Source of the DNA: Paraburkholderia sp. PGU19
GTDB lineage: Bacteria; Pseudomonadota; Gammaproteobacteria; Burkholderiales; Burkholderiaceae
Direction of reading: 5' to 3'
NCBI RefSeq assembly: GCF_013426915.1
Contig: NZ_AP023179.1
Span: forward strand, 2,728,001-2,792,000
Length of the DNA: 64,000 nt
Each line of letters begins with the position of its first letter. Position 1 is the first letter of the stretch. The notes beneath the pieces are model-generated. The model ran no database searches, was not told the DNA's origin, and saw nothing but the letters and a program-made list of their open reading frames with translations. A program made the translations under genes and the position numbers. Shown one piece after another: positions 1 through 8,866 of the stretch.

Positions 1-263
1 TTGCCGAGACCGACCAGCAGCACGCGCGACGCGCCGATGCCCTGCACTTCATGCAGGAACACCGTGCTGCCCGTCTTGCCGTCCATGTCGCCCGCCTTGA
101 TGATGCGCGTGAGCAGACCCTTGGTGGCAGCGTCGATTTCCAGCGCCGCGCCCGACAGCGTCTGCGATTCGAACACGCCGATCACGATGCAATCCGATTT
201 TCCGGTAAGGAACCCGTTGGTCGAGCCTTTGCTCCAATCACAGGCTTTTATGCTAAAGTCCAT
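1..263 (-). CDS. pepA: Leucyl aminopeptidase PepA, N-terminal part (runs off the window)
   Basis: Only the first 87 or so residues are present; the gene continues beyond base 1. The product begins [18 protein letters not shown] and continues through a [12 protein letters not shown] segment and an alternating alpha/beta pattern ending in [13 protein letters not shown]. This matches the N-terminal domain of cytosolic M17 leucyl aminopeptidases; the metal-binding catalytic domain is not in the window. The ATG at 263-261 is chosen because the family-like sequence begins there. It is divergent from lptF, an arrangement common in proteobacteria (established knowledge). The identity is inferred from the N-terminal domain alone. 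Confidence 0.8.
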   Translation of the reverse strand, partial: MDFSIKACDWSKGSTNGFLTGKSDCIVIGVFESQTLSGAALEIDAATKGLLTRIIKAGDMDGKTGSTVFLHEVQGIGASRVLLVGLG

Positions 264-399
264 CGCGCTTGTCCTCGGATAAAATCTGGGCTTAGGATGA
301 AAGCCGCAATTATCCGCTATTTTTCCCGCGGCGGCTGCACGAAGGCGTGACGGGGCTCAACCCCACTGCCTGTCGGAGCGCGCCCTCTCCTCATCAACC
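264..399. promoter_or_regulatory. Divergent pepA / lptF intergenic region
   Basis: This 136-base gap separates the two divergent start codons and must carry both promoters. I see no clear operator, and no convincing Shine-Dalgarno sequence directly before the lptF ATG. Confidence 0.4.
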
Positions 400-1509
400 A
401 TGATTTTTGAACGCTCTCTCCAGCGCGAACTGGCGTATACGGCTGGCGCCGTGTTCATGGTTCTGCTCACGCTGGTCCTGACGACGATGATGATCCGCAT
501 CGTCGGCTTCGCGGCGTCCGGTGAAATCGACCCGCGCGACGTGCTCGTGCTGATTGGTCTGACGGTCATCGGCTACCTCGCTATCATGCTGGTCGCGACG
601 CTGTTCGTGTCGATCCTGTTCGTGCTCACGCGCTGGTACAAGGATTCCGAAATGGTCGTGTGGCTCGCCTCGGGCGTAAGCCTCACGCGTTTTATCAAGC
701 CGATCGGCCTGTTCGCGACGCCCATCATCATTCTGATCGCCTTCTTCGTGTTCGTCGGCTGGCCTTGGTCGAACCAGCAGAGCAAGCTGATCCGCGCGCG
801 CTTCCAGCAGCGCGACGAAGTCTCGCTGCTCGCGCCCGGCCAGTTCCGCGAATCCGCTACGAGCCATCGCGTGTTCTTCATCGAGAAGATGTCGCCCGAT
901 CAGGGGCATGTCGAGAACGTGTTCGTCACGAGCACCGAGGGCGGCAAGGTGAACGTGGTCGTGTCGAAGAATGGCCACACGGAAACGCATAAGAACGGTG
1001 ACCGCTTCGTCGTGCTCGAAAACGGCCGCCGCTATGACGGCGAGCCGGGCCACCCCGACTTCCGCATCATGGAGTTCGAGCGCTATGGCGTGAAGATCCA
1101 GAGCCAGCCGGTGGTCAGCACGCCGACCACGACGGGCACGCCGACGCTGGACCTGTTCCGCGATCCGACCCGCCAGAATCTCGCTGAATTCGCATGGCGC
1201 GCGGGCCTGCCGTTGATCGCGATCAACCTGATGCTGCTCGCCATCCCGCTCGCGCACCAGAATCCGCGCCGCAGCCGCACCATCAACCTCGTGATGGCCG
1301 TGCTGATCTATCTGACCTATTCGAACCTGCTGAACGTCGTGCAGTCGTGGATCGAGCAAGGCAAGATGTCGTTCGGCGTGGGCCTCGTGGGGCTGCATGT
1401 CATCGTGGCGCTGGTCGTCGCGTTCATTTTCTGGCTGCGGGTGCGCAACCGGCCGCTCTTCACTCGGGCGACGTTCAGCCGGTCGAGCCGTCCGGCGCAG
1501 GGAGCGTGA
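400..1509 (+). CDS. lptF: LPS export ABC transporter permease LptF
   Basis: Inner-membrane permease of the LptB2FG machine that extracts LPS from the inner membrane and feeds it to the LptC-A-D bridge. The 369-residue protein begins MIFERSLQRELAYTAG, typical of YjgP. It has hydrophobic helices at about 10-35, 50-70 and 100-125, a soluble beta-jellyroll domain at about 130-265, and three more helices at about 270-360. That is the six-helix-plus-periplasmic-domain layout of the YjgP/YjgQ family, and the length is normal. It is followed after 3 bases by lptG, so the two are co-transcribed and probably translationally coupled. pepA is divergent upstream. Confidence 0.95.
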   Translation: MIFERSLQRELAYTAGAVFMVLLTLVLTTMMIRIVGFAASGEIDPRDVLVLIGLTVIGYLAIMLVATLFVSILFVLTRWYKDSEMVVWLASGVSLTRFIKPIGLFATPIIILIAFFVFVGWPWSNQQSKLIRARFQQRDEVSLLAPGQFRESATSHRVFFIEKMSPDQGHVENVFVTSTEGGKVNVVVSKNGHTETHKNGDRFVVLENGRRYDGEPGHPDFRIMEFERYGVKIQSQPVVSTPTTTGTPTLDLFRDPTRQNLAEFAWRAGLPLIAINLMLLAIPLAHQNPRRSRTINLVMAVLIYLTYSNLLNVVQSWIEQGKMSFGVGLVGLHVIVALVVAFIFWLRVRNRPLFTRATFSRSSRPAQGA

Positions 1510-1512
1510 CCC

Positions 1513-2661
1513 ATGCGCATCTATGAAAAGTATTTCGCGCGTCAGGTTTACCTCACGTTCATCTTCATTCTGTTCGCATTTTCGGGTCTGTTCTTCTTCT
1601 TCGACCTGATCAACGAGCTGAACTCGGTCGGCCACGGCAATTACAAGTTCCAGTACGCGGTGCTGCGCGTTGCGCTGCAGACGCCGTCGCGCTTCTACGA
1701 AATCATTCCCGTCGCGGCGTTGATCAGCGCGATCTACGTGTTCGCGCAGATGGCGGCGAATTCCGAGTACACGATTTTCCGCGTGTCCGGTCTCGCGACG
1801 AACCAGGCGCTGCGATCGCTGCTGAAGATCGGCATTCCGCTCGTGTTCCTCACGTACATCATCGGCGAAGTGGTCGGACCGTACACGGATCAGTTGTCGG
1901 AGCGCGTGCGTCTGGAGGCGCTCGGTTCGTCGGTGTCGAGCAACTTCGAGTCGGGCGTCTGGGTGAAGGACACGCTGACGGCGCGTGCCGACGGCGAACA
2001 GGTGACGCGCTTCGTGAACGTCGGGCAGTTGCAGCCGGACGCGACCATCTCGAACGTGCGCATCTACGAATTCGATTCGAAGTTCCGACTGTCGAACGTG
2101 CGCATCGCGAAGTCTGGCTCGTTTCAGCCGCCCGGCCACTGGCTGCTGAAGGACGTTACGGACACGCAACTGATCGACGTCGCGCAGGACGCCAGCAAGC
2201 CCGCCGATGCGCTGAACCCAGTGTATCGCGCGAAGCAGGTGACGCTGCCTGAATATTCGTTGCGCTCGGAACTGACGCCGCAGATTCTGTCGGTGCTGCT
2301 GGTCGCGCCGGAACGGATGTCGATGTTCAACCTGTTCCGCTACATCCAGCATTTGACCGAGAACCATCAGGACACGCAACGGTACGAGATTGCGCTGTGG
2401 CGCAAGATTCTGTATCCGTTCGCGGTGTTCGTGATGCTGGTGCTGTCCTTGCCGTTCGCGTATCTGCATACGCGCGCCGGGGTGGTCGGCATGAAGGTGT
2501 TCGGCGGGATCATGCTCGGGATGAGCTTTCAGCTGTTCAATACGCTGTTCTCGCACATCGGGAATCTGAATACATGGCCAGCGCCGTTGACGGCGGCGAC
2601 GCCGGGGTTGATCTATCTCGTGCTTGGGCTCGTTGGGCTCAAGTGGGTTGACAGGCATTAG
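1513..2661 (+). CDS. lptG: LPS export ABC transporter permease LptG
   Basis: Partner permease of LptF in the LPS extraction complex. The product has 382 residues, starting MRIYEKYFARQVYLTFIFIL, with N-terminal helices at about 15-35, 60-85 and 100-120. A periplasmic jellyroll domain follows at about 130-290, then C-terminal helices from about 300 (ILYPFAVFVMLVLSLPFAY). The RIYEKYFAR start and the CysArgValSer-like FRVSGLATNQALRSLLKIG loop are typical of YjgQ. It begins 3 bases after lptF stops. The last 20 codons use noticeably more G and T than the rest, which fits the compositional drift toward the repeat at 3.1 kb. Confidence 0.95.
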   Translation: MRIYEKYFARQVYLTFIFILFAFSGLFFFFDLINELNSVGHGNYKFQYAVLRVALQTPSRFYEIIPVAALISAIYVFAQMAANSEYTIFRVSGLATNQALRSLLKIGIPLVFLTYIIGEVVGPYTDQLSERVRLEALGSSVSSNFESGVWVKDTLTARADGEQVTRFVNVGQLQPDATISNVRIYEFDSKFRLSNVRIAKSGSFQPPGHWLLKDVTDTQLIDVAQDASKPADALNPVYRAKQVTLPEYSLRSELTPQILSVLLVAPERMSMFNLFRYIQHLTENHQDTQRYEIALWRKILYPFAVFVMLVLSLPFAYLHTRAGVVGMKVFGGIMLGMSFQLFNTLFSHIGNLNTWPAPLTAATPGLIYLVLGLVGLKWVDRH

Positions 2662-2690
2662 GGCGTTTTCTCTGTTCTCTGCGAGGCGGT

Positions 2691-3071
2691 ATGGGATCTC
2701 ATGGCTTGGTGCTGTTTGCGCATGGCGCGAGAGATCCTCGCTGGGCCGAGCCTTTTGAGCGGCTGCGCGCCCGTTTGCTCGCGTTGCGCGGGGAGGCCGC
2801 TGGGCCGGTTTCGTTGGCGTTTCTCGAGCTTATGACGCCTGGTTTGCCTGAGGCTGTGGCTGCTCAGATCGCAGCAGGAGCTTCTGTTGTTACCGTTGTG
2901 CCAGTTTTTTTTGGGCAAGGTGGGCATGTTCGGCGAGATCTGCCGGTGATTCTTGAGCAATGCCGTAGCGCGAGTCCTTCTGTTGAGGTTCGGTGTGCTA
3001 CTGCTGTTGGCGAGGACGCCGATGTTATTGAGGCGATTGCCAACTATTGCCTGCGGCAGGCTTTGGTTTGA
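2691..3071 (+). CDS. cbiX: Sirohydrochlorin chelatase, CbiX type
   Basis: Small single-domain chelatase of 126 residues, which would act as a homodimer like archaeal CbiXS. It inserts Fe(II) (or Co) into sirohydrochlorin, the last step of siroheme synthesis. The catalytic histidine lies in the N-terminal LVLFAHGARDPRW motif; the second conserved part is VTVVPVFFGQGGHVRRDLP. Siroheme is the cofactor of CysI, encoded at 8.9-10.5 kb, and the SUMT at 4.4-5.1 kb makes its precursor, so all siroheme-specific steps except precorrin-2 oxidation are nearby. The gene follows lptG by 29 bases. Its 3' half is strongly G/T-biased at synonymous positions, leading into the palindromic repeat. Confidence 0.85.
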   Translation: MGSHGLVLFAHGARDPRWAEPFERLRARLLALRGEAAGPVSLAFLELMTPGLPEAVAAQIAAGASVVTVVPVFFGQGGHVRRDLPVILEQCRSASPSVEVRCATAVGEDADVIEAIANYCLRQALV

Positions 3072-3105
3072 TTTTGGTTTTTTTGGATTTTTTGGTTTTT
3101 GGTTT

Positions 3106-3329
3106 GTCTGCGACGCTGCGGGTGGTTTGTTTGGGTTTGCGCTGGTATCCGCGCTATGCCTTCGTGCTTCACGCGTCGCCCCTGTGCGGGGCGACGCGTG
3201 AAGCAAGCTAACAAAACGCGGATGCCAGCTCAAACACAAGCAAAGCAAAGCAAACCAAACCGCCCGCACCGCGAAGGCGCCAACGCGGATGCCAGCAAAA
3301 AACCAAACCCACCCCCAGCGTCGCAGACA
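3106..3329. repeat. Dispersed palindromic repeat, intact copy 1
   Basis: Outer arms of about 47 bases start with GTCTGCGACGCT and run to GCTGGTATCCGCG on the left; their inverted counterpart ends with AGCGTCGCAGAC on the right. The centre is a strong hairpin, TTCACGCGTCGCCCC followed by its inverse around TGTG. Related copies lie at about 18.2, 31.1, 31.7, 38.9 and (half) 42.7 kb. It sits between the convergent cbiX and beta-lactamase genes and could serve as a bidirectional terminator. By hand count, 51 of 60 bases at 3061-3120 are G or T, while 48 of 60 at 3301-3360 are A or C. Confidence 0.85.
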
Positions 3330-3334
3330 AAAAA

Positions 3335-4231
3335 TCACTTCATCACATCAAACACGATCCGCGCAGCCTCAACCACAACTTCATCGCGCGGCAGCGTCTG
3401 TTTAGGCATCACACCAGTGAAATAGACAGCGACAACAAAAGGCGCCGCCGAAGGCGGATAAACGACAGCCACATCATTAGCCGTGCCGTAATCCCCGCTC
3501 CCGGTCTTATCGGCGACCAGCCATCCAGAACCCGGCACGGCAGCCCGAATCCGAGCCGCCCCGGTAACATTCCCAAGCATCCACGCCTTCAACTGCTCGC
3601 GTTGCTGCGGCCCGAGCACATCATCGGCGAGCAGAAGCTTCTGCACATCGAGCATCATCGCCCGTGGCGTCGTGGTATCCCGCATATCGCCCGGCACGGA
3701 CGCATTAACCTCAGGCTCCCCACGCAACAGATCAAACCACTCATCCCCAATCGAAAGCGCGAACTGGTTCAACACTTCCGGTCCGCCGACAGCCGTCAGC
3801 AATAGTTTCGCCGCCGTGTTATCGCTGTGCTGCAGCGCCGCGGCACTCAGTTCGCCAATCGTCATGCCCTCGCCCACGCGCCGCTTCGTAACAGGCGAGT
3901 TCGCGACGAGATCGGCGTCATCGTATCGAACACGCTCGTCGAGCAGACTCCGTTCGGCCATGCTGCGCTTCAAAACCAGCGCAACGACAAGCAGCTTGAA
4001 CGTGCTGCACATCGGAAACCGCTCCGACTCGCGATAGCCGACATACGACCCATCCGCCGTATTGAGCGCGGCGACACCAAGGCGCCCACCGCTCGACGCT
4101 TCCAGTTTTTCAAATCGCTCGCGCGCGGCGAGATTGACCGAGACAGACGAAGCCGGCTGCGCACGCACGCCGATCACGGGACCGGCCGCAAGCGCAATCA
4201 GTAAAGAACGACGCAAAGAAGAAAAAGGCAT
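3335..4231 (-). CDS. Class A beta-lactamase
   Basis: Secreted serine beta-lactamase that acylates and hydrolyses beta-lactams in the periplasm. From the ATG at 4231 the protein has 298 residues, normal for the class, with a signal peptide RRSLLIALAAGPVIGVRAQ at 7-25. All class A motifs are visible: S-T-F-K with Ser76 and Lys79, S-D-N at 136-138, E-P-E-V-N at 172-176 with the general-base Glu, and K-T-G at 242-244. A Cys precedes the active serine (Ambler 69), as in the Burkholderia Pen enzymes and KPC-type carbapenemases. An upstream ATG at 4345 would add 38 non-signal residues and is rejected. No LysR-type penR regulator is adjacent. Substrate range cannot be read from the sequence. Confidence 0.93.
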   Translation of the reverse strand: MPFSSLRRSLLIALAAGPVIGVRAQPASSVSVNLAARERFEKLEASSGGRLGVAALNTADGSYVGYRESERFPMCSTFKLLVVALVLKRSMAERSLLDERVRYDDADLVANSPVTKRRVGEGMTIGELSAAALQHSDNTAAKLLLTAVGGPEVLNQFALSIGDEWFDLLRGEPEVNASVPGDMRDTTTPRAMMLDVQKLLLADDVLGPQQREQLKAWMLGNVTGAARIRAAVPGSGWLVADKTGSGDYGTANDVAVVYPPSAAPFVVAVYFTGVMPKQTLPRDEVVVEAARIVFDVMK

Positions 4232-4368
4232 GAGTCCAGTTTGAATGCAAGCGAAAGGAAATCTTAACGCAACGCACGTGCCTGGCTCGCTGGCGCGCGG
4301 AAAAGACAATCGGCCGCATTCACTCACGCGAATGCGGCCGACCAATTGAAAACAGCGGCAATAGAACC

Positions 4369-5136
4369 TTAAGCGACTCGCAACTCAGCCTGACCTTGCT
4401 CCACAGCCGACTCAGGCTCGCTGCGCGCGACCCGCTCGGCAAACGCGTCGCCGATCATCAGCAGTGAGGGCTGCGACGCGTCGAGCCACAATTGCGCATC
4501 GCCAGCGGCAAGTCCATCGAGCGTCAGCGTCAACATGCGCTCGCGCGGCGTCGAGCATGCTTCGACAATCGCAACAGGCGTCGAGCCAGCACGCCCCGCG
4601 TCGATCAGTTGCTGGGCGATCTCGGGCGCACTGTCACGGCCCATGTAGAACACCAGCGAATCCGCGTTCACCTGCTCGCGAATTTCGGCGGAATCCGGCG
4701 CGCGGCTGTGCGTCGCGAGCGCCACACTGCGCGACACGCCGCGCAGCGTCAGCGAACGCCGCAGCGATGCCGCGCTCGCCAAGGCCGCCGTGATGCCCGG
4801 CACGACTTCATAGTCGATGCCTGCCGCTTCGAGCGCGCGCATCTCTTCATCGGCGCGCCCGAACAGCATCGGATCGCCGCCCTTCAGCCGCACCACGACG
4901 CCGTGCTCAAGCGCGGCATCGACGATCTGCTTGTTGATGAAGTGCTGCGCCGTCGAGCGCTGCCCGCAACGCTTGCCCACCGCGATCTTGCGCGCATGCG
5001 GCGCGTAGTCGAGCATCGCCGGCTCGACGAGCGCATCGTGCAGCACGACATCGGCGAGTCCCAGCAGCCGTGCGCCGCGAACCGTGATCAGGTCCGCAGC
5101 GCCTGGCCCGGCGCCGATCAGATACACCTTACCCAT
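4369..5136 (-). CDS. cobA: Uroporphyrinogen-III C-methyltransferase (SUMT)
   Basis: Transfers two methyl groups from S-adenosylmethionine to uroporphyrinogen III to give precorrin-2, the branch point to siroheme. The 255-residue protein is the stand-alone methyltransferase, not the three-function CysG fusion. Visible family motifs are the N-terminal GAGPGAADLITVRG, VVRLKGGDPMLFGR at about 82-95, and VPGITAALASAA at about 116-127. It is the last gene of the sulfate assimilation operon, 27 bases after cysN, where it supplies siroheme for CysI. A precorrin-2 dehydrogenase is not encoded here. The C-terminal 20 residues are low-complexity. Confidence 0.93.
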   Translation of the reverse strand: MGKVYLIGAGPGAADLITVRGARLLGLADVVLHDALVEPAMLDYAPHARKIAVGKRCGQRSTAQHFINKQIVDAALEHGVVVRLKGGDPMLFGRADEEMRALEAAGIDYEVVPGITAALASAASLRRSLTLRGVSRSVALATHSRAPDSAEIREQVNADSLVFYMGRDSAPEIAQQLIDAGRAGSTPVAIVEACSTPRERMLTLTLDGLAAGDAQLWLDASQPSLLMIGDAFAERVARSEPESAVEQGQAELRVA

Positions 5137-5163
5137 TTGCTCCCGCTCCGTCCGCTCTCGACT

Positions 5164-6477
5164 TCAAGCGGAGAAAGAACGAATCATGCCGGCCGCGACC
5201 GTATGATGCGTTGCTTCGTCGATCAGCACGAAAGCGCCCGTGCCCGGATGCGTGTCGTACTCGTCGGCGACGATCGGCTTTTGCAGCGTCAGCGACACGC
5301 GGCCGATATCGTTCATCGCCAGCTCATGACGGTCCGTCGCATGCGACAGCGTGTGCACGTCGAGCACCTGCTGGATACCGCCGATCCGCGCGAACACCGT
5401 GCTCGTGGTCTGCTTCAGCAGATACTTGCGGGCCGTCGACAGCGGCGTTTCGTCGAACCAGCACAGGTCCGCTTCGAGCTTCTTCGCCGGTTGGACGGCA
5501 CCCGTTGCCAGCACGAACGTATCGCCGCGCGACACGTCGACGTCTTCCGCCAGGCGGATCGTCACCGTCTGGCCCGCGAATGCGCGGTCCACCTGCGCCG
5601 TGCCGCCCGGCACGGGCGCGATGATCTCAGCGACGGTCGCCTGACGGTTCGCCGGCAACACGACGATCGAATCGCCGAGCTTCACTTCGCCCGATTCGAC
5701 GCGGCCCATGTAGCCACGGAAATCGTCGGCCTGGCTGCCGTCCTGACGCGCGACCCATTGCACCGGGAAACGCAGTCCCTGATGCGTCGGCAGTTCGACG
5801 GGCAGTGCTTCGAGCACGTCGAGCAGCGGCTCGCCCGCATACCACGGCATGCGCTCGCTCGCCGTCACGATGTTGTCGCCCTTCAGTGCCGACACGGGCA
5901 CGAAGCGCACATCAGCGAGGCCAAGCTGGCGCGCGAGCGTAACGTACGCGTCGCGGATCTCGTTGAAGCGCGCTTCGCTATATTCGACGAGGTCCATCTT
6001 GTTGATCGCGACGATCACATGCTGCAAACCGAGCAGCTTGACGATCGCGCTGTGGCGCTTGGTCTGCGGCAGCAGTTGCGCGACACCGTCTTCGAACGTG
6101 ACGCGTGTCGCGTCGACGAGAATGATCGCGGCGTGCGCCGTCGATGCGCCCGTCACCATGTTACGCGTGTACTGCTCGTGGCCCGGCGTGTCGGCGATGA
6201 TGAACTTGCGCTTCGCGGTCGCGAAGTAACGGTACGCAACGTCGATCGTGATGCCTTGCTCGCGTTCGGCTTCAAGGCCGTCCGTCAGCAGCGACAGATC
6301 GATTTCGTCGCCGACCGTCCGCTTGTTCTTCGCGCGCGACAGCGCCGACAGTTGATCCGACAGCACAGCCTTGCTGTCGTACAGCAGGCGGCCGATCAAC
6401 GTGCTCTTGCCGTCGTCGACGCTGCCTGCCGTGATGAATCGAAGTACGCCGAGGTCTTCAGGTTGATGAATGCTCAT
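5164..6477 (-). CDS. cysN: Sulfate adenylyltransferase subunit 1 (GTPase) CysN
   Basis: GTP-hydrolysing regulatory subunit of ATP sulfurylase, which with CysD makes adenosine phosphosulfate. The 437-residue EF-Tu-like protein has a P-loop at AGSVDDGKST (about 17-26), the switch II motif ADTPGHEQYTRNM (about 95-107), and the guanine-specificity motif NKMDLV (about 158-163). Two beta-barrel domains follow. No APS kinase (CysC) domain is fused, consistent with a CysH that uses APS directly. It starts 19 bases after cysD stops. Confidence 0.95.
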   Translation of the reverse strand: MSIHQPEDLGVLRFITAGSVDDGKSTLIGRLLYDSKAVLSDQLSALSRAKNKRTVGDEIDLSLLTDGLEAEREQGITIDVAYRYFATAKRKFIIADTPGHEQYTRNMVTGASTAHAAIILVDATRVTFEDGVAQLLPQTKRHSAIVKLLGLQHVIVAINKMDLVEYSEARFNEIRDAYVTLARQLGLADVRFVPVSALKGDNIVTASERMPWYAGEPLLDVLEALPVELPTHQGLRFPVQWVARQDGSQADDFRGYMGRVESGEVKLGDSIVVLPANRQATVAEIIAPVPGGTAQVDRAFAGQTVTIRLAEDVDVSRGDTFVLATGAVQPAKKLEADLCWFDETPLSTARKYLLKQTTSTVFARIGGIQQVLDVHTLSHATDRHELAMNDIGRVSLTLQKPIVADEYDTHPGTGAFVLIDEATHHTVAAGMIRSFSA

Positions 6478-6496
6478 AATCTTCTTACCCCGTGCC

Positions 6497-7456
6497 TTAG
6501 AAATAACCTTGTTTCTTGCGCGTTTCCATCGCCGCTTCCGACGTCTGGTCGTCCATGCGCGTCGCGCCGCGTTCCGTGATTTCCGTCACGGCCGTTTCGG
6601 CGATGATCTTTTCCAGATCGTCCGCATCGCTTTCGACGGGGCACGTGCAGCTGATGTCGCCAACCGTACGGAAACGCACCAGCGCCTCTTCGCTCGACTC
6701 GCCTTCGCGGATCGGCGTGAGCGGCGTCACGGGCACGAGCAGGCCGTTGCGGCGCACGATCTCGCGCTTGTGCGCGTAGTAGATGGACGGCAGTTCGAGG
6801 TTCTCGCGCGCGATGTACTGCCACACGTCGAGTTCCGTCCAGTTCGAAATCGGGAACACGCGCAGATGCTCGCCTTGATGCAGACGCGCGTTAAACAGGC
6901 TCCACAGTTCCGGGCGCTGCGCCTTCGGGTCCCACTGGCCGAACTCGTCGCGGAACGAGAAGATGCGCTCTTTCGCACGCGCCTTTTCTTCGTCGCGGCG
7001 CGCGCCGCCGATCATCGCCGTGTAGCCATATTGCTCGATCGTTTCCAGCAGCGTGACGGCTTGCGCGGCGTTGCGCGAATCCGTCTCGCGGCGCAGACGC
7101 ACGGTGCCCTTTTTAATCGAATCTTCGACGTGGCCGACCACGAGCTCCGCGCCGATTTCCTTCGCGCGGCGATCGCGGAAGTCGATCACTTCGTCATAGT
7201 TGTGACCCGTGTCGATGTGCACGAGCGGGAACGGCAGCTGCGTCTTGCGGTTCGCGCCAAGGCCGAACGCCTTCAACGCGAGCGCCAGCACGACGACGGA
7301 ATCCTTGCCGCCCGAGAACAGCAACGCGGGTTTGCTGCACTCGGCTACGAGTTCGCGCAGGATGTGAATCGACTCTGCCTCGAGCCAGTCGAGATGGTCC
7401 ATCCGGTTCGCCGTGACGTTCAGCGGGTTGACAGTCGAATCGAGCGTCGTGCTCAT
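6497..7456 (-). CDS. cysD: Sulfate adenylyltransferase subunit 2 CysD
   Basis: Catalytic ATP sulfurylase subunit that adenylates sulfate. From the ATG at 7456 the protein has 319 residues, with the PP-loop LLFSGGKDSVVVLALALKAF at about 43-62 and the C-terminal RMDDQTSEAAMETRKKQGYF ending typical of CysD. An upstream ATG at 7528 is less likely because AAGGA lies 7-8 bases before 7456. There is a 102-base gap to cysH, the largest in the operon, so an internal promoter or processing site is possible there. cysN follows after 19 bases. Confidence 0.95.
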   Translation of the reverse strand: MSTTLDSTVNPLNVTANRMDHLDWLEAESIHILRELVAECSKPALLFSGGKDSVVVLALALKAFGLGANRKTQLPFPLVHIDTGHNYDEVIDFRDRRAKEIGAELVVGHVEDSIKKGTVRLRRETDSRNAAQAVTLLETIEQYGYTAMIGGARRDEEKARAKERIFSFRDEFGQWDPKAQRPELWSLFNARLHQGEHLRVFPISNWTELDVWQYIARENLELPSIYYAHKREIVRRNGLLVPVTPLTPIREGESSEEALVRFRTVGDISCTCPVESDADDLEKIIAETAVTEITERGATRMDDQTSEAAMETRKKQGYF

Positions 7457-7558
7457 GTTCAGGTCCTTCGTTGGTTCGTGTCGCATGATCGGGTTCTCAC
7501 CAGATGTGTGCGACACGAGAAGATTCAATCGAAATCTGCTTCTGCGTTCGCGTGCCGC

Positions 7559-8305
7559 TCAGTGGAGCGACGACGCGTTCTCGCCAATCACCGTGACAGG
7601 AATCGTCGTGATGTGCAGCCCGCATTCCTTCGTATCGCGCGACTCCCACCACCAGCGCCCTGCCCGGCTGTCTTCGCCGGGGCGTACGGCGCGCGTACAC
7701 GGCTCACAGCCAATGCTCGGATAGCCGCGCGCATGCAGCGGGTTCACGGGCACGTCGAACGCTTTCAGGTACGCCCACACATCGGCTTCCGTCCAGTCGG
7801 CGAGCGGGTTGTACTTGCCGATATTGCGAGCGTGATCCTGCTCTTCCTCGTGCAGTTCCGCGCGCGTCACCGACTGCTCGCGGCGCTGGCCCGTCACCCA
7901 CGCGCCGACTTCCGACAGCGCGCGGTTCAGCGGCTCGACCTTGCGGATCTCGCAGCAACGCTTGCGCAGATCGATGCTTTCGTAGAACGCATTCAGGCCA
8001 TGCTGCGCGACGTATTCATCGACGGAATCCGCCAGCGGATGAAACTGCTCGATCTCGTAGCCGTAGCGCTCGCGCACGCGGTCGATCATGCCGAGCGTTT
8101 CCGCATGCAGACGGCCCGTGTTCAGCGAAAAAATGCCGATCTTCACGCCGCGCGACAGAATGGCGTGCGTGAGCAGCATGTCTTCCGCCGCGAGGCTGCT
8201 CGCGAGCTTGACCTTGTCGTGACGCTGCGCGATCGAATCGAGCAGCGCGTCCAGACGCTCGATCTTCGCTTGCAGCTCAGCCGTGATGCCCGTTGCGCTC
8301 GTCAT
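7559..8305 (-). CDS. cysH: Assimilatory adenylylsulfate (APS/PAPS) reductase CysH
   Basis: Reduces activated sulfate to sulfite. The 248-residue protein carries a C-C pair in LRKRCCEIRKVEPL and a C-x-x-C in GCEPCTRAV, the four ligands of the [4Fe-4S] cluster in APS-using enzymes. The catalytic Cys is in the C-terminal ECGLH motif. Presence of the cluster cysteines and absence of an APS kinase gene in the operon point to APS rather than PAPS as substrate (inference). Its ATG overlaps the stop of the upstream DUF934 gene by 4 bases, indicating translational coupling. Confidence 0.94.
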   Translation of the reverse strand: MTSATGITAELQAKIERLDALLDSIAQRHDKVKLASSLAAEDMLLTHAILSRGVKIGIFSLNTGRLHAETLGMIDRVRERYGYEIEQFHPLADSVDEYVAQHGLNAFYESIDLRKRCCEIRKVEPLNRALSEVGAWVTGQRREQSVTRAELHEEEQDHARNIGKYNPLADWTEADVWAYLKAFDVPVNPLHARGYPSIGCEPCTRAVRPGEDSRAGRWWWESRDTKECGLHITTIPVTVIGENASSLH

Positions 8306-8847
8306 ACCGACGCCTTCTGCGCGGCAGCGGCCGCTTCACGATGACGAAAGAGTGGCGAAGGATCGTCGAACGCACCTTGATACTGGACAGTGAATTCGGT
8401 GAACGCCTTCAGCGCGTCGTGGATGTCCTTGTCTTCGCGCAGTGCGTACGCGTTGAAGCCGCAGCGTTCGTAGAAGCGCAACTGGTCGCGCAGCACGTCG
8501 CCGATCGCGCGAATCTCGCCCTTGTAGCCATAGCGCTCGCGCAACAGACGCGCCGTGCTGTAGCCGCGGCCGTCGCGGAACACCGGGAAGTCCACCGCGA
8601 TCAGTGCGAGCTTGTCGAAGTCCGCGCCGATGTCGGCGGGTTCGCTGTCCGGCGCGAGCCACACGCCGATTTCCTGCGCGCTGCGCGAAGCCGTCAACTC
8701 GTCGCGCGACGCCTGCCACAACGCGAACGGGACGATCACTTTGCCAGCGGGCAATGCGCCGACTTCGGGCAACGTGCCGTCTTCGGCTGCGCGGATTACC
8801 GTGAAGTCGTCGTTGACGATTGCGCGGTCCTTGATAATCGATGCCAT
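8302..8847 (-). CDS. DUF934 family protein of the sulfate assimilation operon
   Basis: Protein of 181 residues, without signal peptide or membrane segments. The second half, with DFPVFRDGRGYSTARLLRERYGYKGEIRAIGDVLRDQLRFYERCGF, is the conserved DUF934 signature. The family is almost always placed between cysI and cysH in beta- and some alpha- and gammaproteobacteria (established knowledge); its biochemical role is not settled. Here it begins 19 bases after cysI and overlaps cysH by 4 bases. Because no cysJ flavoprotein is present, a part in electron delivery or assembly of the CysI reaction is possible, but that is speculation. Confidence 0.9.
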   Translation of the reverse strand: MASIIKDRAIVNDDFTVIRAAEDGTLPEVGALPAGKVIVPFALWQASRDELTASRSAQEIGVWLAPDSEPADIGADFDKLALIAVDFPVFRDGRGYSTARLLRERYGYKGEIRAIGDVLRDQLRFYERCGFNAYALREDKDIHDALKAFTEFTVQYQGAFDDPSPLFRHREAAAAAQKASV

Positions 8848-8866
8848 CTGCTAATCCTTGTTCCCG

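Noticed and set aside
394..2658. 754-codon minus-strand open frame opposite lptF-lptG
   Set aside because: It is the antisense shadow of two well-recognised genes in GC-rich DNA; its translation is low-complexity Arg/His/Gln-rich with no domain.
2658..3338. 226-codon minus-strand frame through the cbiX gene and the repeat
   Set aside because: It runs through the palindromic repeat and opposite cbiX; the translation is low-complexity, with no domain.
4492..6579. 695-codon plus-strand open frame over the cobA-cysN region
   Set aside because: Antisense shadow of cobA and cysN; the product is Arg-rich and shows no family features.
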